IMG/VR virus record: IMGVR_UViG_3300034106_000381
Span: 1-36,039 of that record
Reading direction: 5' to 3' (one strand)
Length of the DNA stretch: 36,039 nt
Origin: a virus
Shown: piece after piece, positions 6,017-12,265 of the stretch
How positions within the stretch are numbered: position 1 is the stretch's first letter
Layout of the letters: every line of letters starts with the position of its first letter
The notes under the pieces: model-generated
What the model saw: only the letters and a program-made list of their open reading frames with translations
Told to the model about the DNA's origin: nothing
The model's database searches: none
Translations under genes and position numbers: made by a program

Positions 6017-6796
6017 ATGCGTGTCCCCTACACCCTCTCTGCCGAAAGCGTCACCGTGTTTGTTGGCGGCAAGATGCGTACCGTCCTCTCTGGCAACAAG
6101 AACTTCGAGAAGCTGCGTGAGCACCTTCGTGGGCCTGAGCATGACGCTGCCACCATCCTTACCCTGTCTGATCGTGAAGAGACTATCCGTCAGTCTACTG
6201 GCAAGTCTGTTGAGGTTATCAACGGCACGGTCTACTATAAGGGCGAAGAGCTTCACAACGCTCTGACCAACAAGCTGCTGAACCTGCTGGACGATGGCTT
6301 CGATGCTACCCCTTGGATCAAGTTCCTTGAGAACCTGATGGACAACCCCTCGTTCCGCTCTCGCAACTGCCTCTACGGGTTCCTTGAGCACTTCAATGCC
6401 CCGATCACCCCAGAGGGTAACTTCATCGCCTTCAAGCGTGTTGGTTGGAACTGGAAAGACCTGCACACTGGCACGATGGACAACAGCCTTGGTAAGGTGG
6501 TGAAGATGGATCGCAGCAAGGTTGACGATGATCCCCAGCACACCTGTTCGTCTGGCCTGCATGTCTGTGCTGACGAGTACCTCAAGGGCTATGCCACTGG
6601 CGAGAACAACCGTACTCTGGTGGTTGAGGTGAACCCTGCCAATGTGGTTGCTGTTCCCTACGACTACAACTTCTCGAAGATGCGAGTGTGCGAGTACAAG
6701 GTTCTTACGGAGATTGAACCCAAGGAAATCCCTGACATTCTCTCCGAGGAGATGTATGACTTTGATACCAGAGAGGAACTGGATGATTGGGTTTAA
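6017..6796 (+). CDS. rIIB-like: rIIB-like protein, 259 aa
   Basis: Partner of the rIIA-like ATPase. The conserved rIIB region runs over roughly residues 100-240: FLENLMDNPSFRSRNCLYGF, then NAPITPEGNFIAFKRV (127-142), then SSGLHVCADEYLKGY (178-192) and a beta-rich segment. T4 rIIB acts with rIIA at the membrane; the biochemical activity is still unclear. The gene follows rIIA by four bases with AAAGGAG in front, and its end overlaps a 27-aa membrane frame. Its 259 residues are in the usual size range. Confidence 0.87.
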   Translation: MRVPYTLSAESVTVFVGGKMRTVLSGNKNFEKLREHLRGPEHDAATILTLSDREETIRQSTGKSVEVINGTVYYKGEELHNALTNKLLNLLDDGFDATPWIKFLENLMDNPSFRSRNCLYGFLEHFNAPITPEGNFIAFKRVGWNWKDLHTGTMDNSLGKVVKMDRSKVDDDPQHTCSSGLHVCADEYLKGYATGENNRTLVVEVNPANVVAVPYDYNFSKMRVCEYKVLTEIEPKEIPDILSEEMYDFDTREELDDWV

Positions 6797-6866
6797 TGTG
6801 TTGAGGTTTGATCTCGCTTTGGCGTTGAACATCACCCTCATTGCACTCTTCCTCGCAGTCATGTAG
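6783..6866 (+). CDS. membrane microprotein, 27 aa
   Basis: A 27-codon frame starting at ATG 6783 inside the rIIB end (14-base overlap). The product is hydrophobic from about residue 11 onward (LALALNITLIALFLAVM), a single membrane span with almost no C-terminal tail. There is no strong ribosome-binding site, so expression would depend on coupling to rIIB. It could be a membrane partner of rIIAB or chance coding. Confidence 0.4.
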   Translation: MIGFNVLRFDLALALNITLIALFLAVM

Positions 6867-6875
6867 AGGTAAGAG

Positions 6876-7091
6876 ATGTACCATGTCAGGGTGAGCGACA
6901 ACGGAAAGGTCATTGCAAGTTCTCTCCAAGAGGGGTTGGCTGATGCAGTGGCTTACGGGATAGCCTTGGGACAGAAAGGGAATCGTATCATCATCCATGA
7001 CTCAGTTCAAGATGCTACGGGAAAGATTCTGGACCTTGATGAAGTTCTCTCTACGTACATTCTTGAAGAGAACCATAAAGAGTATCCTTAA
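6876..7091 (+). CDS. hypothetical protein, 71 aa
   Basis: Unrecognised 71-residue protein with an alternating strand/helix pattern (MYHVRVSDNGKVIASSLQEGL...). AGAGGTAAGAG stands before the ATG. It ends in an AT-rich patch whose first TTAAG box includes its stop codon. No known domain; soluble by appearance. Confidence 0.6.
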   Translation: MYHVRVSDNGKVIASSLQEGLADAVAYGIALGQKGNRIIIHDSVQDATGKILDLDEVLSTYILEENHKEYP

Positions 7092-7128
7092 GTATTATTA
7101 TTTCTTTAAGAAGTAAAAGTACCTTAAG
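7086..7128 (+). promoter_or_regulatory. array of three C(C/T)TTAAG boxes with 18-bp spacing
   Basis: CCTTAAG at 7086-7092, CTTTAAG at 7104-7110 and CCTTAAG at 7122-7128 are spaced exactly 18 bp apart in an AT-rich gap. The second lies in TTCTT-T-AAGAA (7102-7112) and the third in the palindrome TACCTTAAGGTA (7120-7131). Such arrays bind a protein repeatedly: arm-type integrase sites, an operator or iterons are all possible. Confidence 0.5.
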
Positions 7129-7148
7129 GTATACATAAAGAGATAGAG

Positions 7149-7183
7149 GGTAGCACAGGTCTTTCTTCATGGCAAGTGCTACC
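7149..7183 (+). promoter_or_regulatory. 8-bp inverted repeat before the integrase gene
   Basis: GGTAGCAC (7149-7156) and GTGCTACC (7176-7183) can pair, with a 19-base loop. The hairpin ends 20 bases before the integrase ATG. There is no following T-run, so it is more likely an operator, attachment-site element or RNA structure controlling integrase translation than a terminator. Confidence 0.5.
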
Positions 7184-7202
7184 TTCAACAAAAGAGGACG
7201 AC

Positions 7203-8288
7203 ATGAAATACACTCGTAAAGTCAAGAACAAGGATGGCTCTGTCGTTCACAGGTTCGTCCCACCACCAGAGGTTCTCAAGGCTGGTGTCGTTAAGTCTCA
7301 GACCTTCAAGGATGGTAGGGCTGCACGTTACGAAGTCCCTAGACTGATGGAGAAGGTGGAGGCTTATCGAAGAGGAGAGATCAAGGAAGGGAACGTAGGA
7401 CCAAGCTCCAAGATCATCCATGTCATCAACTATTACCTGTCGTCCAAGCAGTTTGCCTCTCTCGCTAACAGGTCTCAGATCAAGTACGAGGCAGACTTGA
7501 AGAGTGTTTCTCGTTCAGACCTTGGCCACATCTCAATTAACAAATTGACTGCGAAGATATGCAAGGAAGCCTACGAGGATTGGGTTCAAGCACACTCGGT
7601 TGCGAGGGCCAATGAGAGGGCAAGGATACTTTCCATCGTACTCAACTTCGCCCGATCTCTTGATCTTATCAACGACAACCCAATGTCCAAGGTGAAGAAG
7701 CTGAGACATGAACCTAAGACACCGATCTGGACGAGGGATCAGGTTGAAGTCTTCCTTGATACTGCCTTCACCAAGTTCGAGTGGAGAAACGTGGGGCTTC
7801 TGGTGATGATGTGCTATGAGTGGGCGCAAAGACCAACAGACATCTGCCACCTCAAGTGGGACAACCTCGACCTCGACAATGCAAGGATGAAGGTCAAGCA
7901 ATCCAAGAGAGGTGCAGAGGTAGAGATGCCCATTGAGGAACCCCTGCTGACCATGCTCAAGGAACAGAAGGAAGATTGGGGCTTCCAGAAGTACGTGGTG
8001 CCACACCACAGGGCCAGCGATAATGCCTATGTCCCCTTGAAACCTGAATCGTTTGGACCTATACTTCGCCAGATAAAGCAGGCATGTGGCTTGCCAGAAG
8101 AGTTGAAGATTGGACACCTGAGAAAGACTGCCATCACAGAGTTTGTAGCAGCAGGGGTTGACAGCACAGGCATCATGCAGGTAACAGGACACAAGAACAT
8201 CGCCAGCCTCAACCCGTACATGAGGCACACATACGAGGGTGCTAAGACAGCACAAAACGTCAGAAAGGGTTACAAAGATGGTCCGTAG
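7203..8288 (+). CDS. int: tyrosine recombinase (integrase), 361 aa
   Basis: Site-specific recombinase of the phage integrase family; would integrate or excise DNA, or resolve genome multimers. All catalytic residues are visible: R210 in EWAQRPTDICHLKW, a Lys in the KVKQSKRG hairpin (232/235), H305-x-R307 (GHLRKTA), H330 (TGHK) and the nucleophile Y339 (SLNPYMRHT). An N-terminal region and a SAM-like core-binding domain (about 68-155) precede the catalytic domain. ATG 7203 with AGAGGACGAC is preferred to GTG 7176, which lies in the inverted repeat. Its presence in an otherwise lytic-type gene set is notable; marine podoviruses of the P-SSP7 type also carry one. No repressor gene was recognised nearby. 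Confidence 0.92.
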   Translation: MKYTRKVKNKDGSVVHRFVPPPEVLKAGVVKSQTFKDGRAARYEVPRLMEKVEAYRRGEIKEGNVGPSSKIIHVINYYLSSKQFASLANRSQIKYEADLKSVSRSDLGHISINKLTAKICKEAYEDWVQAHSVARANERARILSIVLNFARSLDLINDNPMSKVKKLRHEPKTPIWTRDQVEVFLDTAFTKFEWRNVGLLVMMCYEWAQRPTDICHLKWDNLDLDNARMKVKQSKRGAEVEMPIEEPLLTMLKEQKEDWGFQKYVVPHHRASDNAYVPLKPESFGPILRQIKQACGLPEELKIGHLRKTAITEFVAAGVDSTGIMQVTGHKNIASLNPYMRHTYEGAKTAQNVRKGYKDGP

Positions 8289-8457
8289 TAGGAATGAGAC
8301 ATGCCACCCAATGTACCGTGATGATGGGTATAAATGCACTGCCGAAGAGTATTACGATTGGTTGGACAACATTTGTGCCGAGGACTTTGAGCAGAGATAC
8401 CCAGAAACGGCAAAGGCACTGAGGGAAAAACGAACGAGGTCGAAACATGGGGCATAA
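8278..8457 (+). CDS. hypothetical protein, 59 aa
   Basis: Unrecognised 59-residue protein with scattered Cys and Tyr (MVRSRNETCHPMYRDDGYKC...) and a basic C-terminus. ATG 8278 lies within the end of the integrase gene (11-base overlap); the longer upstream frame is only integrase sequence in another phase. It overlaps the next gene by 11 bases. Confidence 0.6.
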   Translation: MVRSRNETCHPMYRDDGYKCTAEEYYDWLDNICAEDFEQRYPETAKALREKRTRSKHGA

Positions 8458-8638
8458 CAAGTATGACCGCAACAAGGACTCATCCCTCGTCAGCATCCAC
8501 ACCGTGCTAAAGAAGCTAGGGCAACAGGTGGAACAGGCTGAGTGGGATGGGAAACCCTGTGAACATCTGAAGCAAGAATACAAGACAGTATCTGAGTATC
8601 ACAGCCACACAGGCAGCAACTTCTACCCAACCTTCTGA
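8447..8638 (+). CDS. hypothetical protein, 63 aa
   Basis: Unrecognised 63-residue hydrophilic protein, probably one central amphipathic helix (VSIHTVLKKLGQQVEQAEWD). GAGGTCGAAAC provides the ribosome-binding site. It lies between two other small genes, with overlap upstream and a 10-base gap downstream. Confidence 0.6.
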   Translation: MGHNKYDRNKDSSLVSIHTVLKKLGQQVEQAEWDGKPCEHLKQEYKTVSEYHSHTGSNFYPTF

Positions 8639-8648
8639 GGAGACAGAC

Positions 8649-8942
8649 ATGACCAGAGAGAAAGACGTAGTGGCTTCTATCGTGGAGAAGCTCATCAACA
8701 ATGGTGCTATGGATGAGATTGTCTTGGCAGTGTTGGAGAGTTCCTTGGAGACCAACTTCGAGGAGTTGGAGAAGCTGTCCCAGAGGAAGTACCTTGAGGC
8801 TCACCACTGGCAGGACTACGCTGATTGCTTGCAGTATGTTCACTCTTGCATCAAGGTTCTTCGGTACTTCTCTGTGAACGACTACACCGAAGAGCAGGTA
8901 CGTGCTAATGAGTATTCACTCAAGATTGAGGAACTCTACTGA
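8649..8942 (+). CDS. hypothetical helical protein, 97 aa
   Basis: Acidic, mostly helical protein of 97 residues (MTREKDVVASIVEKLINNG...) with no known motif. GAGGAGACAGAC stands upstream. Its stop overlaps the HNH start as TGATG, so the HNH gene appears inserted in translational register behind it. It is typical of small phage proteins of unknown role. Confidence 0.65.
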   Translation: MTREKDVVASIVEKLINNGAMDEIVLAVLESSLETNFEELEKLSQRKYLEAHHWQDYADCLQYVHSCIKVLRYFSVNDYTEEQVRANEYSLKIEELY

Positions 8943-9388
8943 TGGAGGTAACTGCAGTTTGCAGTATCTGTGGTTTGGAGAAACCAACCCTTGACTTCTA
9001 CAAGAATAGACGTGGCATACATGCCTCTTGCAAAACTTGCTACATCGAGAGGAACAAAGGGTATCAAAAAAGGTACCGAGATGAAAACAGGTTTGCAATA
9101 CGGATGAAGTCTTGTAGGGCAAGGGCAAAAGAGAAGGGCATACCTTTCGGCTTGACCACAGAATATTTACAGGATATCTGGACTGGTGTTTGCCCAGCTT
9201 TTAATATCCCGCTTGATATTAATGCGAAGAGGGGCAAAGTTGGTCATGCACAGTTAGATAAGGTAGACCCCTCCAAAGGCTACGTTCAAGGTAATGTCGT
9301 ATGGTTATCTGAACGTGCAAACAGAATAAAAGATGATGCAACACTAGAGGACTTGGAAAGGCTGGCAGCATGGCTCAAATCATGGTAA
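8942..9388 (+). CDS. HNH-like endonuclease with N-terminal zinc finger, 148 aa
   Basis: A nuclease of the zinc-finger/His-Me type common in phages. Four cysteines form an N-terminal zinc site (CSIC at 7-10 and CKTC at 30-33), followed by a basic helix and the core AQLDKVDPSKGYVQGNVV (103-120) with WLSERANRIKDDAT (121-134). The core is the usual L-D-(R/K)-x-D-...-G-Y-x-x-G-N-V signature of this free-standing phage endonuclease family. The gene is AT-richer than neighbours and ends 19 bases inside thyX. Homing endonucleases often sit beside nucleotide-metabolism genes; thyX may be the target locus. Exact subfamily uncertain. Confidence 0.8.
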   Translation: MEVTAVCSICGLEKPTLDFYKNRRGIHASCKTCYIERNKGYQKRYRDENRFAIRMKSCRARAKEKGIPFGLTTEYLQDIWTGVCPAFNIPLDINAKRGKVGHAQLDKVDPSKGYVQGNVVWLSERANRIKDDATLEDLERLAAWLKSW

Positions 9389-10032
9389 AATACCTAGACC
9401 ATATGGGGAAGGATTTGACGGTTTCTAACGCAGCCCGTGTATCCTTCAAGAAGAGACGGGAGGAGTTTTTGTTTGAGGGTGATCCACGTATCCGCCCGTC
9501 AGGCCGTAGCGACGAGAAGCTTGTTCACGACCTAGCAAAAGAAGGTCATATCGCACCATTCGGCCACTGCTTTGCGTCGTTTCATGTTAAAGCACCTATC
9601 TTTGTTGCTAGACAGTTGGTAAAGCACAAATTTCTCCGTTGGTCAGAAATCTCTCGTCGCTACGTAGATGATGAACCAGAGTTCTATGTACCTGACGTAT
9701 GGCGTGGTAGGGCAGAAGATAAGAAGCAAGGGTCTAGTGGTGAAGTAAAAATTCCTTACATGGTTCCTCACGAGTTTAACAAATCAGCTTTGTACGAGTA
9801 TGAGACCTTGCTGGAATCTGGTGTAGCTCCTGAACAAGCCCGTATGGTTCTACCTCAATCGACAATGACTGAGTGGTACTGGTCTGGTAGCCTTGATGCC
9901 TTCGCAGATATGTGTCGTCTACGCTGCAAGGAAGATACCCAATACGAGACACGTCTAGTTGCAGTGATGATCGGTGAGATAATGGAAGACCTGTTCCCTG
10001 TATCATGGAAGGCTTTGGTAGATGCTAAGTAG
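9370..10032 (+). CDS. thyX: flavin-dependent thymidylate synthase ThyX, 220 aa
   Basis: Makes dTMP from dUMP using methylene-tetrahydrofolate and FADH2, supplying thymidine for phage replication. The ThyX signature is present at 85-98 as KHKFLRWSEISRRY, aligning with RHRx7S plus the following S-R-Y. Both arginines of RHR are replaced by lysine (K85-H86-K87), which is unusual; S95 is kept. The C-terminal helix DLFPVSWKALV is typical. The length of 220 fits the family. It starts inside the HNH gene (19-base overlap), with GGAAAGG upstream of ATG 9370; a second ATG at 9382 is possible. A conserved gene of the roseophage SIO1 group. Confidence 0.92.
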   Translation: MAQIMVKYLDHMGKDLTVSNAARVSFKKRREEFLFEGDPRIRPSGRSDEKLVHDLAKEGHIAPFGHCFASFHVKAPIFVARQLVKHKFLRWSEISRRYVDDEPEFYVPDVWRGRAEDKKQGSSGEVKIPYMVPHEFNKSALYEYETLLESGVAPEQARMVLPQSTMTEWYWSGSLDAFADMCRLRCKEDTQYETRLVAVMIGEIMEDLFPVSWKALVDAK

Positions 10033-10228
10033 GGATGATCTTGAAGGGCTATCACCTGAGTTTCTTGACTGGGTAGAGGTGAATCACTTTGACAAGTGGG
10101 TAGACAGTTTTTCTCTTCACCCTGTTCACAGGACGATCTTTCTGCACCTCTTATTCTCTGCCTTTCAGCGTGGTAGGTTGAACCCTCCAGAGTGGGTGAT
10201 AAAGAGAGAGATGGGGAGGATGGTATGA
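10022..10228 (+). CDS. hypothetical protein, 68 aa
   Basis: Unrecognised 68-residue protein rich in Leu, Phe and Trp but with charges throughout, so probably soluble (MLSRDDLEGLSPEFLDWVEV...). It starts inside the thyX stop region (11-base overlap) and ends in an ATGA overlap with the next gene. Confidence 0.6.
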   Translation: MLSRDDLEGLSPEFLDWVEVNHFDKWVDSFSLHPVHRTIFLHLLFSAFQRGRLNPPEWVIKREMGRMV

Positions 10229-10401
10229 GGTGGAAAGTTCTACCCTACGACTACGCAAGATGCTACACACAGGACTGCCCCCTAGAGAAGACGTGTATGC
10301 GTAAGACACCGGGGCATCCAACCTACCAGACAATCTTTCACCCTAATCCAAGCAAAGATTGTGACTACTACATCCACAAGGAGGAAGATGGGGATGAATA
10401 G
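10225..10401 (+). CDS. cysteine-containing small protein, 58 aa
   Basis: A 58-residue protein with Cys in the pattern CYTQDCPLEKTC followed by a fourth Cys (SKDCDYY), so it may bind zinc or an Fe-S cluster. ATG 10225 is chosen because of GGGGAGGA upstream and an ATGA overlap with the previous gene; the longer frame from GTG 10192 lacks such support. Function unknown. Confidence 0.65.
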   Translation: MRWKVLPYDYARCYTQDCPLEKTCMRKTPGHPTYQTIFHPNPSKDCDYYIHKEEDGDE

Positions 10402-10465
10402 TGTAGCCGCTATCTGTGCTACAATAGTGGGTTGGGTGTTTTTAATCGCAGTCATAAGCCCATAA
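10388..10465 (+). CDS. membrane microprotein, 25 aa
   Basis: A 25-codon frame, alternatively 23 codons from ATG 10394, which has the better spacing to GAGGAAG. The product is a single hydrophobic span (VAAICATIVGWVFLIAVISP). It overlaps the end of the previous gene and is followed 13 bases later by the next. It belongs with the other 22-27-residue membrane frames. Confidence 0.5.
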   Translation: MGMNSVAAICATIVGWVFLIAVISP

Positions 10466-10478
10466 AGGAGAGAATCAA

Positions 10479-10712
10479 ATGCTTGAAGATGGACCCTTCC
10501 GCATCATCGTAGACAAAGTGTTGGAGCATGAGGATGGTGGTGCTACTTACACCTTCGACATGGACCATGCAGCAACACAATCTATGGCTCAGTATGGCCT
10601 GCAGCTTATCCTTCTCTGTGCAGCATACGGGGTTGACATTCAGGATGCCTTCGATAGTATTCGCACCCTAAACAAGATAGAGGAAGACGACAGTGACGGA
10701 GCACCCACATAA
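10479..10712 (+). CDS. hypothetical protein, 77 aa
   Basis: Acidic 77-residue protein with two strand-like segments then a helical, hydrophobic middle (YGLQLILLCAAYGVDIQDAF). The AAAGGAGAG ribosome-binding site is strong. It overlaps the primase-helicase start by 20 bases, suggesting coupling to replication-gene expression. No family recognised. Confidence 0.65.
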   Translation: MLEDGPFRIIVDKVLEHEDGGATYTFDMDHAATQSMAQYGLQLILLCAAYGVDIQDAFDSIRTLNKIEEDDSDGAPT

Positions 10713-12264
10713 ACCATGCCCCTTCGAGAATTGCAAAAGCTCTGACGCATTCTCTTGGAACGACAACGGGTATGGACAGTGCAAATCTTGTGGACAGAGT
10801 TACCCATCTAAGGGTATGAAGGGACTGAAAGATTGGGCAAAGGAGACCTACCCAGTGAAGCAACAAGTCGATGTAAGAAGTCTGCCAGTCTCTAAGGTTA
10901 GCTACGATGATATTCGTGGTCTGGACCCTGATGTGTGCAAGCTGTATGGTATTCAGCTTCACCTTGACGACAATGACAAACCTGTGCGCTATGCCTTCAA
11001 GCATACGGACAATGTGAAGTACCGTGGCTACGACGAGAAGGTGTTCTGGACCAAGGAGAAGGGCAAGCCTTTCGAGGATTTGTTTGGACCTGAGTTCAAT
11101 GCTGGCACATCCAAGCGTATCTACATCACGGAGGGGGAGTTCGATTCTGCCTCCCTCTACCAAATCCTTGGCAAGACCTATCCAGTTAAGTCACTTCCCA
11201 GTGCTGGCATTGGGGAGAAGTTTGTCAAGAAGAACTACGCCTACCTCAACTCCTTCCAAGAGGTTGTGTATGCAGGTGAACTGGACGAGGCAGGCAAGAG
11301 AGCCGCAGAGGTTCTGTATGGTGCCTTCCCCCAGAAGTTCTGGTATGTCCCCATGTCTCAGCACAAGGACGCCAATGAGTTCCTGATGGCTGGCGCTGGT
11401 GACGCACTCAAGTGGGCTGCAATCAAACCCCAACGCTACACCCCAGACAACTTCTTCTGTTCGTCGTTGGATGTGGAGAAAGCAATCCTCACCGAGAACC
11501 CCTACGAGTACGTTCCTACAGGACACACTGGGATCGACGAGAAGTGCAGGGGTTTGGTCAAGGGTGGCATTACATTCATCAAAGCCCCTCGTGGTACAGG
11601 TAAGACAGAGGTGATCCGTTACTTCGAGACTGCCATGCTGCGTGACCCTGATGAACGCATTGCCCTGCTGCACATGGAAGAGATGAAGTCCACCACCTAC
11701 CGTGCTATGGCCACCTACGAGTTGGGTGTTAATGTTCGTACCAAGGATGATGCCAAGTACAACGCTGTGGACGAGAAGGAGGTCATTGATGCAGCAATCA
11801 AGGCCACCAAGGGGGAACGCACCATCATCTTCGAGATGCGTCTCCACGACGATCCTATGAAGCTGTTGGAGTATGTGCGTCTTGCTGCCTCGGTCTATGG
11901 TGCAGGCTTTATCTTCATCGACCACGTTCAGCGTCTGGCCTACTTGTCGAGTGCTGGTGTTGATGGTGCTACTTCCCTGCTGACCGCTCTCGGTTCTCAG
12001 ATGGCGCAGCTTGCCAAGGAACTGAACATTGGTGTGATCTTCATCTCACAGGTGAACGAGGATGGTCGGACAAAGTATGCTGCGGCCTTGGAAGAAGAGG
12101 CTATCATCTGCATGAAGATTGAGCGTGACGTAGAGAATGAGGACGAGGTGGAGCAGAACACTACCTACTTCCACATTGACAAGAACCGCCCATTCGCTAA
12201 GCTGGGTGCTGCTGGTTCCCTCTACTGGGACTCTGACACAACAATCCTCCGAGAAGGTTTCTGA
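10693..12264 (+). CDS. T7 gp4-like primase-helicase, 523 aa
   Basis: Bifunctional replication protein that makes RNA primers and unwinds DNA at the fork. The N-terminal zinc ribbon has C9, C14, C30 and C33. A TOPRIM domain follows, with ITEGEFDSAS (145-154) and GELDEAGKRA (195-204), where the usual D-x-D reads E196-L-D198. The RecA-like helicase has Walker A APRGTGKT (298-305), a linker helix, and Walker B FIFIDHVQ. Start is GTG 10693 with GAGGAAGA upstream; there is no better ATG ahead of the zinc motif. At 523 residues it matches T7 gp4 (566) in design. It lies directly upstream of the PcfJ-like gene and DNA polymerase. Confidence 0.92.
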   Translation: MTEHPHKPCPFENCKSSDAFSWNDNGYGQCKSCGQSYPSKGMKGLKDWAKETYPVKQQVDVRSLPVSKVSYDDIRGLDPDVCKLYGIQLHLDDNDKPVRYAFKHTDNVKYRGYDEKVFWTKEKGKPFEDLFGPEFNAGTSKRIYITEGEFDSASLYQILGKTYPVKSLPSAGIGEKFVKKNYAYLNSFQEVVYAGELDEAGKRAAEVLYGAFPQKFWYVPMSQHKDANEFLMAGAGDALKWAAIKPQRYTPDNFFCSSLDVEKAILTENPYEYVPTGHTGIDEKCRGLVKGGITFIKAPRGTGKTEVIRYFETAMLRDPDERIALLHMEEMKSTTYRAMATYELGVNVRTKDDAKYNAVDEKEVIDAAIKATKGERTIIFEMRLHDDPMKLLEYVRLAASVYGAGFIFIDHVQRLAYLSSAGVDGATSLLTALGSQMAQLAKELNIGVIFISQVNEDGRTKYAAALEEEAIICMKIERDVENEDEVEQNTTYFHIDKNRPFAKLGAAGSLYWDSDTTILREGF

Positions 12265-12265
12265 C

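Noticed and set aside
5936-6913. 325-codon minus-strand frame across rIIB
   Set aside because: It is a codon-bias shadow of rIIB and the end of rIIA; there is no start context and it opposes the transcription of the whole arm.
10409-10425. TACAAT (-10-like) within the 25-aa microprotein frame
   Set aside because: No -35-like sequence stands at the right distance, unlike the similar element before the SSB-like gene.
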